Source: JABLTI01 sp035528035
GTDB taxonomy: Archaea; Asgardarchaeota; Heimdallarchaeia; JABLTI01
NCBI GenBank assembly: GCA_035528035.1
Contig: DATKZI010000037.1
Coordinates: forward strand, 77,707 to 141,706
DNA: 64,000 nucleotides
Direction: 5' to 3'
Part shown: positions 45,185-54,308 of the stretch, piece after piece
Layout: each line of letters begins with the position of its first letter
How positions within the stretch are numbered: the first letter of the stretch is position 1
Translations under genes and position numbers: made by a program
Notes under the pieces: model-generated
Told to the model about the DNA's origin: nothing
The model's database searches: none
The model's input: only the letters and a program-made list of their open reading frames with translations

Positions 45185-46198
45185 TTACATTGTAAAACTA
45201 GCGCAATTAACTAGCCATTCATGTTGATGATCATAAGCTTTTATATCTTCACTATATTTTACCATGCGAAGCAATGCAGAACGAACCCGAAAACCATTAT
45301 TAATTAAATGTTGATAGGTTAACCAATAACTGGAATTAATACTCAATCTAATTTCAGTTTTATTATTTTCTAAACCAAATTTCTCACAGGCTAATAATAA
45401 ATATTCTAATAATTTTGGTTCCTTGATGTCCTTATTAGCTAAAATTATCTTAACAGTTAACGATTGATTTGGAGCCGCTTCTTCATATCTTTCTATTATT
45501 CGGCATATTGCATAAGCTTCTATAAATCCTTCATGCTTCACAAAAATAGTTTCTCCATATTTGTATTCATTAGCAATTTTTATCTCTAATGAATGATCTA
45601 AACCATTTTCTATTTTTTCAGCTAACCATTTACATCTTGTATATGCATCATCTTTATTTTCTTCTTGGGAAAAATAGCTTATCTCTAAATTATTCTCCTG
45701 AGCAAACCGGGTAAATTCCTCATTTTTTCGCTGAGAATCTATAATAGGTCTTATAAGACTAATTGTTTGAAAAGCAGGTTTAAATCCTAATTTACTATAT
45801 AAACCAATATTAAAGCTACTATCTGGCATTGTTTCAAGACCTAGACAGGTGACATTTTTTTTCTTATCAAGGAATTCAATTATTTTTATCATTAACTCCT
45901 TACCAACTCCTTTTCCTTGATAACTAGGATCAACTCCAAAGGTACCTATCCAACCGATTTTACCCCAAACATGACCAAAAATCGCTCCTACAACTTTTTT
46001 TTTCTCTAAAGCAACTAAACAACCTTCAGGTTCATTTTCAATATAAGGAATGATTCCCTCAGTTGTTCTTCTTCTTTCTCTGGAAACACCACGTCTTTTT
46101 ATTGAAGAATCATTAAACGCTTCTTTTAAAACTTCAATAACTTCTGGAATGTGTTTTTTTGTCATAGGTATTATTTTCATTTCAAATTCACTCAGCAA
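45185..46198 (-). CDS. GNAT-family acetyltransferase, tandem
   Basis: A 337-residue protein with an N-terminal GNAT domain (GTFGVDPSYQGKGVGKELMIKIIEF near 86-110; SSFNIGLYSKLGFKP near 135) and a C-terminal part of about 160 residues that looks like a second, diverged GNAT unit. The acetyl-CoA loop QGKGVG is intact in the first unit only. The substrate is unknown. Frame starts at MLSEFEMKIIPM; the internal ATG at codon 7 (MKIIPMTKKHIPEV) is the more GNAT-like start. It is convergent with the membrane protein gene at 44548. Confidence 0.8.
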   Translation of the reverse strand: MLSEFEMKIIPMTKKHIPEVIEVLKEAFNDSSIKRRGVSRERRRTTEGIIPYIENEPEGCLVALEKKKVVGAIFGHVWGKIGWIGTFGVDPSYQGKGVGKELMIKIIEFLDKKKNVTCLGLETMPDSSFNIGLYSKLGFKPAFQTISLIRPIIDSQRKNEEFTRFAQENNLEISYFSQEENKDDAYTRCKWLAEKIENGLDHSLEIKIANEYKYGETIFVKHEGFIEAYAICRIIERYEEAAPNQSLTVKIILANKDIKEPKLLEYLLLACEKFGLENNKTEIRLSINSSYWLTYQHLINNGFRVRSALLRMVKYSEDIKAYDHQHEWLVNCASFTM

Positions 46199-46215
46199 TT
46201 CTTATCATTTAATTA

Positions 46216-46734
46216 TTAGGAAGATCTAAAGATACCCAAACCATTAGTAAATACTAATATTAATCCAATAAGAATCAACATACCACCTAAAATTCTTCCA
46301 ATAATAGTGGCTTTCCGTAATCCTAAATTAGTTATAACTTGATTGCCTATTAAGGGCATAATTAATAATCCTACTCCAAGGGACATGAAAATCCCAAAGG
46401 TAAAAATTAAACTCCAATAAAAGAAGGAAAGTAAAATTAAAACTATAGGCGCAAGAATAACGAAGAACAAATATATAATATAAAATCTATCAACAAAGGA
46501 AAAATATCTATTTATTTTTGTTTCATGTTCTTCAGAACAGGTCCAGAATTTTTCTGGTATATCTTTCCCACGGCGATATAATTCTGATTGGAACAAAGAT
46601 ATTTTATCACTTTGAATAGTATGACACCAATAACAATATTCCTCAAAATCAGCTGTTTTTATTAAAGTTAAAGAACCATCAGTAGAAGTCTCAAGATCTT
46701 CTTTTGTAGTAGTTAAATTCTCTTCAGTGACCAT
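46216..46734 (-). CDS. Small membrane protein with N-terminal zinc-binding-like motif
   Basis: A 172-residue protein. The N-terminal cytoplasmic part has CYWCHT near 33-38 and WTCSEEHE near 63-70, a C-x2-C...C-x3-H set that could bind zinc. Three hydrophobic helices follow (about 80-105, 108-130, 145-165). No family was recognised. It is just downstream of the start of nothing else on this strand; the acetyltransferase gene follows after 17 bases and may be co-transcribed. Confidence 0.65.
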   Translation of the reverse strand: MVTEENLTTTKEDLETSTDGSLTLIKTADFEEYCYWCHTIQSDKISLFQSELYRRGKDIPEKFWTCSEEHETKINRYFSFVDRFYIIYLFFVILAPIVLILLSFFYWSLIFTFGIFMSLGVGLLIMPLIGNQVITNLGLRKATIIGRILGGMLILIGLILVFTNGLGIFRSS

Positions 46735-46934
46735 ATGAGCTTGATTCTAACATTATTTTAAAATACTTTTCTAATAAATTGACTAGAAAAATTTAAACGT
46801 TTAATTTATTAATCATAAATTGAATGTATTAACAATAAAAATACTATTTAAAATGGTGGAGTATCTATTCCAACAAACTTAAAAGTAAAATTAATTATTA
46901 GTAACAACATACTATATATAAAAGGTGATAAAAG

Positions 46935-47078
46935 TTGCCATTTCAATGTCCAAAGTGTGGAGCAGAAAATATAAAAGAAGTTGAAGATAAATCTAAAGTC
47001 TTAGGCTATGCAGGGCATGTACCAATTTACGCAAAAGTAAAAGTCTGCAAAGAATGTGGGAATAGGTTTACAGATTAG
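46935..47078 (+). CDS. Tiny zinc-ribbon protein, 47 residues
   Basis: A short gene beginning with TTG and encoding MPFQCPKCGAEN, a Lys/Val-rich middle, then VCKECGNRFTD before the stop. The two CxxC knuckles, about 31 residues apart, form a rubredoxin/zinc-ribbon pattern. A GGTGAT ribosome binding site at 46924-46929 sits five bases before the TTG, which decides the start. It probably binds a single zinc ion and may act as an RNA-polymerase- or ribosome-associated adaptor, but that is a guess. Confidence 0.72.
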   Translation: MPFQCPKCGAENIKEVEDKSKVLGYAGHVPIYAKVKVCKECGNRFTD

Positions 47079-47175
47079 ACGATTTCTCTCTCTAAACTGT
47101 AGTATTTTTTTCTACTTTCAGATATTTTATATACATTTGTATATTATTTTTCTTTATTTTATTTCTAATTTTTTA

Positions 47176-47361
47176 TTAATCCATTTTCCAAATAATTTCT
47201 CCCTTAGGAGCATGTTCTATTTCAACTAATATTGGTGGTTTCACAGTAATTTTGAACTTATATTTCATAGCTAATTCATTTAATTTCTCTTTTGTATCTT
47301 CTAATGCCGCTTCAATGGTTTCAGCTACGAGAAATTCAATAGTATCTTTATCTAAAGGCAT
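47176..47361 (-). CDS. Small hypothetical protein, 61 residues
   Basis: A 61-residue acidic protein beginning MPLDKDTIEFLVAETIEAAL with an amphipathic helical first half and a beta-like second half (FKITVKPPILVEIEHAP). The composition looks coding, but I recognise no family. It lies alone between a zinc-ribbon gene and a membrane-protein gene. Confidence 0.5.
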   Translation of the reverse strand: MPLDKDTIEFLVAETIEAALEDTKEKLNELAMKYKFKITVKPPILVEIEHAPKGEIIWKMD

Positions 47362-47522
47362 ATTTGTATCTCCAATTTTTGATATATAATTATTTGATAA
47401 AACAACCTACTTATTATCATTTTGATATTTAATTAAAACACATAGTTACAAGTAATCCGCAAGTCAATCAGAAAGGAATAATTTAACTATGAGGAAATGC
47501 TACTGTAATTTGTGAAATAATA

Positions 47523-48059
47523 TTGTCAAGCTATACTAAAATGAGCTTAATCTCTATAGCAGTTACAAGTATTGGGTTATTTCTGACAATCATCCTATTT
47601 TTTTTGGTTTTAAATAAACCTATTGTATTTTGGATTTTAACACTGTCAATTTGGATAATTCTAAGCATAATAAGTGGAATCTTAGTTGAATCGTATAAAG
47701 AATGTGCGATTACAAGCTCATTTAATGCTGCTATAAACTTTATACTATTATTTTTAACATTACTTATTTTCAGAACTTTAGCTAATGAAATATTGGAATC
47801 ATTTAATATTTCAACTACAATTACTAGTGATTGGGGATTAATTCTATCCTCAATAACAACTGCAGTTATTATCACAAGTATCATTTTAACGATAACCATC
47901 AGTTTTTCAATTCTAAGTTTTCTAATAAAAGATAGAATAAAGAAAACTAAGGGTGAATCATCTGAGGATATCGAGCAAGAATTTTACAGCAAATATGAAA
48001 CACCAAAGGATACAGGATCTTATCTTCGATCAAAAAATAAAGAAGACTTTCAAGACTAG
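47523..48059 (+). CDS. Four-helix membrane protein of unknown function
   Basis: A protein of up to 178 residues with four membrane helices (about 10-30, 35-52, 64-86, 103-133) and a charged C-terminal tail of about 45 residues. TTG at 47523 and ATG at 47541 are alternative starts. No family was recognised. The next gene, another small membrane protein, starts 59 bases later on the same strand. Confidence 0.6.
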   Translation: MSSYTKMSLISIAVTSIGLFLTIILFFLVLNKPIVFWILTLSIWIILSIISGILVESYKECAITSSFNAAINFILLFLTLLIFRTLANEILESFNISTTITSDWGLILSSITTAVIITSIILTITISFSILSFLIKDRIKKTKGESSEDIEQEFYSKYETPKDTGSYLRSKNKEDFQD

Positions 48060-48118
48060 TATCTATATAAGATTATTTAATAATAAAATCGTTTATAATT
48101 TACAAAGCAATTCAAAGG

Positions 48119-48628
48119 ATGATTAAATTGAAAAAAGGACATACCGCTCTTGGAGCATTTCTTGGTTCATTAGTAGCAGCTGGACTATTTGTTCTGGTTA
48201 TTTGGTTAGGGTCAGCACTCTCACTTGGTTTCTTTATTCCCTTAATGGTAGTAGCTTGGCTTATTGGTGGTTTAGTTGCAGGATTAATAGCAACTTCTCC
48301 TGGGAAAGGTGCACTCTCTGGGTTTCTAGCATCAATATTTATGTTTCTTGTTAATGCTGTAGTATTAGTTTTATTAACAGTAATTGTTGGTGAAGGATTA
48401 TTTACTGTAATATTTGAAATTATTACATTAGGTTTATACGATCCAGTCCTGCTACCTTCAGGTGCTATCGTAATATTAGCATTAATAGGACTTCTAGTTT
48501 CATTTATTTTATCTGCAATATCAGCTATATTTATGGTCACAGGCGGAGCAATCGGTGGAGCTATAAGAAATCCAAAGAAATCTCAGAAAGATGCTTATCA
48601 AGAGTATCCATCAGATAATTTACGTTAA
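48119..48628 (+). CDS. Membrane protein, DUF5518-like
   Basis: A 169-residue protein with a Gly/Ala-rich four-helix layout: HTALGAFLGSLVAAGLFVLV, then FIPLMVVAWLIGGLVAGLIA, GFLASIFMFLVNAVVLVLL and a long last helix with VTGGAIGGAIR. The glycine-zipper-like pattern matches archaeal DUF5518-type proteins. Function unknown. A long open frame on the opposite strand is a shadow of its Gly/Ala codons. Confidence 0.65.
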   Translation: MIKLKKGHTALGAFLGSLVAAGLFVLVIWLGSALSLGFFIPLMVVAWLIGGLVAGLIATSPGKGALSGFLASIFMFLVNAVVLVLLTVIVGEGLFTVIFEIITLGLYDPVLLPSGAIVILALIGLLVSFILSAISAIFMVTGGAIGGAIRNPKKSQKDAYQEYPSDNLR

Positions 48629-48782
48629 ATAAGAATTTAAATAGCTAATATTTTATGAGCAAATAAAGTTCAAAAAAATATTAGTCATTTTTTTTAAAAA
48701 AAATGAAACACAAGTTTATTATGTATAATTCGTTATTGATAACTCGAAATTCGTCAAGAAAACAAGCAGTTGAAAATAAAAA

Positions 48783-49208
48783 ATGTTAGATTCCATAGAT
48801 AAAAAAATCATTGAAATTCTCAAGGAAGATTCAAGAACAACTAATGTCGAAATTGCTAAAAAAATTAAACGCAGTGAATCAACTGTTCGTCAAAGAGTAA
48901 TGAAACTTATTGAGAACGGAATTATAAAACGATTTTCTATAGAAGTAAATCCTTCAGCTTTTGGCTATAACACTATTTCTTATATCGGAATAAATACTCA
49001 TCCAAGTAAATTGCTTAAAGTTATAAAATCCTTAAAGAAAATTAGTGATATAGTTACAATAGCTACTTCTACTGGTGACTATATGATCATATGCAAAATA
49101 TGGGCTGAAGATGGCGTTCATTTATCGGATATAGTCGATAAAGTTGAAGATATAGATGGTGTAATTGAAGTACTGCCTTCAATAATTCAAGAAAAACATA
49201 AAGAATAA
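48783..49208 (+). CDS. Lrp/AsnC-family transcription regulator
   Basis: A 141-residue Lrp-type regulator: N-terminal winged helix-turn-helix (LDSIDKKIIEILKEDSRTTNVEIAKKIKRSESTVRQRVMKL region, residues 2-45) and a C-terminal RAM ligand-binding domain (about 65-138; TIATSTGDYMIICKIWA). It likely binds an amino acid or related small molecule and acts as an oligomeric repressor or activator. Its target is unknown; the neighbouring Arf-like GTPase gene is convergent with it. Confidence 0.92.
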   Translation: MLDSIDKKIIEILKEDSRTTNVEIAKKIKRSESTVRQRVMKLIENGIIKRFSIEVNPSAFGYNTISYIGINTHPSKLLKVIKSLKKISDIVTIATSTGDYMIICKIWAEDGVHLSDIVDKVEDIDGVIEVLPSIIQEKHKE

Positions 49209-49215
49209 TCCACTT

Positions 49216-50175
49216 TTATTCTGTAAAAATATCAAGTGGATAATTGTCTTCTATAAGCGTTTTAAAGCAGAATTTTTCTTCATTAGATAGTTTTCGTGAG
49301 ATGGTACTATTCAATCTTTTAGTTATTTGAACTGCTCGTGCTGCTGGTTCATTTTCTCCTATAATTACTCCCAAAATGAGATTATTATCTTTAGTCACGA
49401 ATAATTGATTTTCTCCTACTTGTAAAAGCGTTTCAGCTCGAGGATAATTCTTCATCTGTCTGATAAATCTATCTATTTCATATCGTCCTTTCTTAATCAT
49501 CTCAGCATGTTTAAACTGTGTTCTTGGCTTGCCTAAAACAACTGTTTCAATTTCAGAACCATCATTATACAGAAGATAACCACCTATTATTTTAACATTT
49601 AAAGTAGGTAATGCCATATTTTCCGAAAGTTGTAGAGTTAACCAATCCCAGCTTTCAAATAACAATTCTCCTGTTAAAGCTGAACACCGAGCAAAGTTAT
49701 TCTTTCGCTGAATTCGATTAAGTTTGCTAAAATCAATTATTTTCATTACTTCCTCAGCATTAGCAGCATCATCTGAATCAATTTTATTTGATAGAAAAAG
49801 AACTGGAGCATTTTTATTATAATTTAATGCATTTCCAAATTCTTCAGCAGCTAAATTGAATCTTGTTTTATCTATAGAATCCAAAACAAAAACCAACCCG
49901 TCTGCACTCGAAACGAATTTCTCCCAAAGAGTTTCCCTTAAAGGAGTTTGTCCACCTAAATCATACACAATGAATTCTAATGATCTATATTTGTAAATTT
50001 CAATATTAATACCAAAAGTCGGTCTTACAAGATTAAATTCAGATTTCAACAGTCTATTTACAATAGTTGTTTTCCCAGCTCCATCTAATCCTACTATTGC
50101 AACACTCTTTTTATCCTCTAGAGAACTTTCCCCTTTAATATCTCGAGTTTTCGATAATCTTCTAAATAACGACAT
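49216..50175 (-). CDS. Arf/Sar-family small GTPase with C-terminal extra domain
   Basis: A 319-residue protein from the preferred ATG at 50175. Residues 24-190 are an Arf-like G domain: G1 GLDGAGKT (29-36), switch I with PTFG (52-55) matching the Arf P-T-x-G pattern, G3 DLGGQ (72-76), G4 NKID (130-133) and G5 SAL (165-167). Residues 194-319 are a separate beta/alpha domain (VKIIGGYLLYNDGS; AETLLQVGENQLFV) whose order of elements recalls roadblock/longin/profilin-like modules, but I cannot assign it firmly. There is no Gly2, so Arf-type myristoylation is not expected. Such GTPases are typical of Asgard archaea. The frame is open farther upstream to 50238, but that part encodes an unlikely Lys/Tyr-rich sequence. 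Confidence 0.85.
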   Translation of the reverse strand: MSLFRRLSKTRDIKGESSLEDKKSVAIVGLDGAGKTTIVNRLLKSEFNLVRPTFGINIEIYKYRSLEFIVYDLGGQTPLRETLWEKFVSSADGLVFVLDSIDKTRFNLAAEEFGNALNYNKNAPVLFLSNKIDSDDAANAEEVMKIIDFSKLNRIQRKNNFARCSALTGELLFESWDWLTLQLSENMALPTLNVKIIGGYLLYNDGSEIETVVLGKPRTQFKHAEMIKKGRYEIDRFIRQMKNYPRAETLLQVGENQLFVTKDNNLILGVIIGENEPAARAVQITKRLNSTISRKLSNEEKFCFKTLIEDNYPLDIFTE

Positions 50176-50386
50176 TGTGAAATATATCCATCGATTGTTT
50201 TTTCTAAAGTATTTTTTTTTGTAGATATGAATTAGCATTTAAGTAAGTTCTTTCTTATTATATACCGAAATAGAATAACAGTCTTAAAAAAGCTTACTTA
50301 AGAGGAAAGTAGAAAAATTCTTGAATGTTATTGTGAAAATATAGCAGTTTATCATAGTAAAAAAGATAATTTATAGGTGTAATTTC

Positions 50387-51316
50387 TTGAACCAAGAAGA
50401 AGTGATTGTAGTCTCAAATTTACAAAAATCGATTAACTCAGAGGAAATACTTTCAAGCATTTCCTTTAAAGTACATAAAGGAGAATTCTTCTGCTTTTTA
50501 GGTCCAGATGGTTCAGGTAAATCAACCATTATTGACATCTTAGTAGGTTTAAGGAAACCTACAGAGGGCAAGATCACTATTTTGGGATATGATAGATATA
50601 ATCCTTTAGAAATGAGAGAAATAAAGAAAGTTATCGGTGTTTTACCACAAGAATTTCGTACTCATGATAATTTAAGTGTTAAAGAAAATATTCTCTTTTG
50701 GGGGAAGATGTATGATAAGATGTTTGATATTAATGAAATGTTAGATAAATTCAAGCTTGTAGATAAAGCTAATACACGATATCGCAAGCTTCCCGGGAAT
50801 TTAAAAAGAAGAGTTGGTTTAGCTATAGCCTTTGTAAATAAACCTGAGATAGTTTTCTTAGATGAACCAACTACTGGATTAGATCAATTTGCTAAAAAAG
50901 AGGTTTGGGAGATTCTCTTGGATTTTAAAAGACAAGGAACAACAATTTTTATGACGACAAATCAAGCAATTGAACCACAAGTTCTTGCTGATAGAGTTGC
51001 TATTATTCATAAAGGTTTAATTAAAGATGTTGGGTCTCCTGTCGAATTAATTGATCGATACAGTAGTAGTGGTAAAATAATCATTAGGTTTACTAGCAGT
51101 GATGAACGTTCATCTGCAATTCAAAAACTTCAAAGTGATTGCCCCATAGAAATAATTGATGATAATATAGAAATTTCAAGTGATGAAATCACTCTCCTTG
51201 AAATTTTGGCTAAATTGGATAAAGCAAATATCCGGTATAGCGATTTGATCACTCAAAAACCAACATTAAATGATGTTTTCATAACATTAACTGGTGAGAA
51301 ATTAAATAACACTTAA
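50387..51316 (+). CDS. ABC exporter ATP-binding protein
   Basis: A 309-residue ABC ATPase of the drug/polysaccharide exporter type. Walker A is GPDGSGKST (39-47), the signature region reads LPGNLKRRVGLA near 138 instead of the common LSGGQ form, Walker B is IVFLDEPTTGLD near 165, and the H-loop position has Asn (N192 in FMTTNQA) instead of His. A C-terminal domain of about 80 residues follows. It should power the two ABC-2 permeases encoded right after it. The start is a TTG at 50387, with AGGTG about seven bases upstream. Odd signature and H-loop residues could lower the ATPase rate. Confidence 0.9.
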   Translation: MNQEEVIVVSNLQKSINSEEILSSISFKVHKGEFFCFLGPDGSGKSTIIDILVGLRKPTEGKITILGYDRYNPLEMREIKKVIGVLPQEFRTHDNLSVKENILFWGKMYDKMFDINEMLDKFKLVDKANTRYRKLPGNLKRRVGLAIAFVNKPEIVFLDEPTTGLDQFAKKEVWEILLDFKRQGTTIFMTTNQAIEPQVLADRVAIIHKGLIKDVGSPVELIDRYSSSGKIIIRFTSSDERSSAIQKLQSDCPIEIIDDNIEISSDEITLLEILAKLDKANIRYSDLITQKPTLNDVFITLTGEKLNNT

Positions 51317-51335
51317 TGGATAGGTGGAATAAGTC

Positions 51336-52520
51336 TTGAGCAATAAGCCAGATTCTGAAAAAAATAAAGAAATTAAAGAAAATAATTTTAAAAATAGAAT
51401 AAAGACTTTTCTGCATTCTATACTAGCGAGTATACGAAGAATATCTAATCAAATAGGTGTTATTAGTCTCAGATATTTTAGATCCCCCAGCACAATCTTT
51501 TGGTCTGTTGTTTATCCAGTAATTTTGGTTCTTCTATTTGGTGCACTTTTTAGTCGATCAGTTAATCCTAATTATGAATTATCTGTTGCTGATTTAGATG
51601 AAAGTGACCAATCAAGAGATTTTATTGAACGTCTAGATAATTCATCATCTCTATCTGTCGAAGTAATTGATGAGCTAGTTATTTCCGAGGAAAATTGGTT
51701 AAAAGAAAATAATAAAGATATATTATTGGTTATCCCTACTGATTGGGGTATAATATTATCTCTGAATACTTCAAGTAATATAACTGTTTTTCATGATCCC
51801 GCTTCACCGCAATCTCGTGATATAATTGAAATTATCGAGGAAGTCACCTCTGAATTGAATATTGAAATTTTACAAATAGAGGTCAAATTTGGGTTAATAA
51901 TTGATAATTATCAAATTGAAGGACTTTCATTTATTGATTCATTTGTACCAGGATTGATTATGATCGCTGTTTCCACTATAGCATTGTTTACTGGATTAAA
52001 TTACGATTTGGAAGAAAAACAAAGTGGGATATTGTATAAATTATCTTTAACACCAAGTTATCGGTATGAATGGATTTTATCTAAACAAATATGGCAAATT
52101 TGCTTAGCCCTTATAGCTAGCACTTTAGCGATTTTATTTGCTTTAATTTTTGATTTTAATGCTGCAAATATTCGCCCAATGATGATTTTATTTATTATTT
52201 ATGGAACAATGACTTTTTCAGGTATTGCAATGATTCTGAATAGGATAATATCAAATCCCGATGGTGTTATGTTTGCATCTATACTAATAATAATCCCACA
52301 AATATTACTAAGCGGGTCATTAATTCAATTAGATACATTTCCTACGTTCCTCTTATATATTGCAAGAATTTTTCCATTATTCTATCTCAGTGAAAGCATG
52401 CGATTCTTAATGCTTGAAAATGTTAGCCAACAATTTTGGTTATATTATGCAATATCAACTGTGTTAGCATTTGTGTTATTTATAATAGGGATTTTTGTAA
52501 CAAATTGGAGAAAAGAATAA
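51336..52520 (+). CDS. ABC-2 type permease, first subunit
   Basis: A 394-residue membrane protein: a cytoplasmic N-terminus, one helix near 54-73, an extracellular domain of about 140 residues (about 75-215), then five C-terminal helices. The membrane part has the ABC-2 pattern (LYKLSLTPSYRYEWILSKQIWQ; FPLFYLSESMRFLM). It lies 19 bases after the ATPase gene; the TTG start is preceded by GGTGGA. With the paralogous second permease it should form a heterodimeric exporter. Substrate unknown. Confidence 0.88.
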   Translation: MSNKPDSEKNKEIKENNFKNRIKTFLHSILASIRRISNQIGVISLRYFRSPSTIFWSVVYPVILVLLFGALFSRSVNPNYELSVADLDESDQSRDFIERLDNSSSLSVEVIDELVISEENWLKENNKDILLVIPTDWGIILSLNTSSNITVFHDPASPQSRDIIEIIEEVTSELNIEILQIEVKFGLIIDNYQIEGLSFIDSFVPGLIMIAVSTIALFTGLNYDLEEKQSGILYKLSLTPSYRYEWILSKQIWQICLALIASTLAILFALIFDFNAANIRPMMILFIIYGTMTFSGIAMILNRIISNPDGVMFASILIIIPQILLSGSLIQLDTFPTFLLYIARIFPLFYLSESMRFLMLENVSQQFWLYYAISTVLAFVLFIIGIFVTNWRKE

Positions 52521-52536
52521 AGAATGGTGATGAAAA

Positions 52537-53679
52537 GTGACAAAACGAAGTAATCAAAAATTCAAGAATTTCTTTATTCATATAGGTCATAGTTTTAGAC
52601 GTATTGGAAATCAAATCAAATTTTCATCAATATTATTTTATCGATCAAAATTAACTATATTTTTGTTCATTATTTTCCCAATTATCCTTCTCCTCCTATT
52701 TGGCTCTATTTTTGTAGATCGTCGATCGATGATTTATGATCTAGAGTTACAAGATAATGATTCTTCACCATTATCAATAGAATTAATCAATGATTTAGAA
52801 AATACTGGTTTCTTAAATCTCAACTTTATAGATAGTACTGAAAATCCAAAAGAATATATGCAGCAAAATAACAAATATGCCTGTTTAATAATACCTAGTA
52901 ATTGGCATCAAAATTCACTAATTTATCCCATGTCCAATGTAACTCTGATTGTTACTCCTTATTCCTCTAGTGCTGAGAGGGTTATACATATAGTCGAAAA
53001 AACTATTAATGAATTTAATATCAAGAAAAATAACACTATTTCACTTGTTAATGTTGAAACAGAAGTATTTCACTCAGAGACTATAAGCTATATCGACTTT
53101 TTTTTACCGGGGATTATTGGTGTAATCATTATGAATACGGGGATAATTGGTACAATAACAAGACATTTACATTTCAAGAAAATTGGTGTTTTAAGGAAAT
53201 TTTCCACTACACCAATGACAAGAATAGAATATGTATCAGCTGAATTAATATGGCAATTTATTATAGCGTTCTTTGTTACATTACTTTCAATTTTTACATC
53301 ATGGATAGTATTTGATTTTAGTTGGTATAGTGTTAATGCTATGCTCCTGCCTATAGTAATGATAGGTGTAATATTATTTACTGGACTGGGATTATTGATT
53401 AGTCAACTTATCAGGAATCCAAATAATTCTTTATTATTTGGGATGATAGTGACTGTTCCAATGCTATTTTTGAGCGGTATATTCTTTGATGTAACAAATA
53501 ATACTTCTCTTAGAATTCTATCGAAATTCTCACCATTAACATTCATTGTCGAGGCATTACGTTCAAGTATGATTACAAGAAATTATGCAAATGCTGGCAT
53601 TAATATTGGGATTGCCTTAGCTATAGGAGCAGTAGCAATTACTTTAGGAGTCATTTTAACTAAGTGGGAAAAGAATTAA
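52537..53679 (+). CDS. ABC-2 type permease, second subunit
   Basis: A 380-residue paralogue of the preceding permease, with the same layout: one N-terminal helix near 38-57, an extracellular domain of about 130 residues and a five- or six-helix C-terminal part (LRKFSTTPMTRIEYVSAELIWQ; FSPLTFIVEALRSSMI). A GTG start follows a GGTGAT ribosome binding site 16 bases after the first permease. Two divergent copies beside one ATPase suggest a heterodimer. Substrate unknown; lipids, peptides or drugs are possible. Confidence 0.88.
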   Translation: MTKRSNQKFKNFFIHIGHSFRRIGNQIKFSSILFYRSKLTIFLFIIFPIILLLLFGSIFVDRRSMIYDLELQDNDSSPLSIELINDLENTGFLNLNFIDSTENPKEYMQQNNKYACLIIPSNWHQNSLIYPMSNVTLIVTPYSSSAERVIHIVEKTINEFNIKKNNTISLVNVETEVFHSETISYIDFFLPGIIGVIIMNTGIIGTITRHLHFKKIGVLRKFSTTPMTRIEYVSAELIWQFIIAFFVTLLSIFTSWIVFDFSWYSVNAMLLPIVMIGVILFTGLGLLISQLIRNPNNSLLFGMIVTVPMLFLSGIFFDVTNNTSLRILSKFSPLTFIVEALRSSMITRNYANAGINIGIALAIGAVAITLGVILTKWEKN

Positions 53680-53738
53680 AAGAGAAAACCATGTGATTTT
53701 TATAAAAATATCATCGGATTTAGGAGTCGCTTTATAGA

Positions 53739-54308
53739 ATGCTTGAAATGAAAACAATAACCTTTGTAACAGCTAATCAGGAAAAAATATCTGATATTAA
53801 ATCAAAATTAGGTAAAAAATTTAATTTAAAATTTAAATCCGACATTGAATTACTTGAAATTCAAACATTGTCTGTTGAAGAGGTAGTCACGTTTAAAGTT
53901 AAACAAGCATTTGAAATTATAAAAGAACCAGTAGTTGTAACAGATAGTGGTCTCGAGATAGTTGCCTTGAAAAATTTTCCTGGTGCCTTAGTTAAATTTG
54001 CTAATGAATATTTAGGTCAGGAAGGGATTGTTAAGCTATTAGAGGGAAAAGAAAATAGAAAAGCATTCTTTATTACTGCGATGGCTTATTGTGACAATCC
54101 AGATAATGTTCAATTATTTATTGCTCGAGATGAAGGAACAATAGCTATTGAACCCAGAGGAGAAGGTTGGCATTTTGACAGAATTTTCGTACCTATTGGA
54201 GAAAGTAAAACCTGGGCAGAATTGGGTAGAAGTAGAAAAAATGAAACTTGGGCATTTGGCCGAGTACTAGATCAGCTATCAAATTATTTAGAAAAAAATA
54301 AAAGCTAG
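53739..54308 (+). CDS. rdgB: Non-canonical purine NTP pyrophosphatase (RdgB/Ham1)
   Basis: A 189-residue ITPase/XTPase. Family signatures include FVTANQEKISDIKSKLG near the N-terminus, VTDSGLEIVALKNFPGAL near 65-82 and GRSRKNETWAFG near 170, with the trigger for purine-base specificity in the WHFDRIFVP segment (replacing the usual W-G-F-D). It hydrolyses ITP and XTP to protect nucleic acids. The ATG at 53739 follows a GGAG element; ATG at 53748 is an alternative. Confidence 0.88.
   Translation: MLEMKTITFVTANQEKISDIKSKLGKKFNLKFKSDIELLEIQTLSVEEVVTFKVKQAFEIIKEPVVVTDSGLEIVALKNFPGALVKFANEYLGQEGIVKLLEGKENRKAFFITAMAYCDNPDNVQLFIARDEGTIAIEPRGEGWHFDRIFVPIGESKTWAELGRSRKNETWAFGRVLDQLSNYLEKNKS

Noticed and set aside
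46913..46923. TATATATAAAA as promoter of the zinc-ribbon gene.
   Set aside because: It is only about 15 bases before the TTG; transcription from it would begin inside the gene.
48112..48540. 142-codon frame opposite the DUF5518-like gene.
   Set aside because: Its Asn/Thr/Ile-rich sequence is the mirror of Gly/Ala/Val codons; the plus strand encodes a clear membrane protein with coding-like composition.
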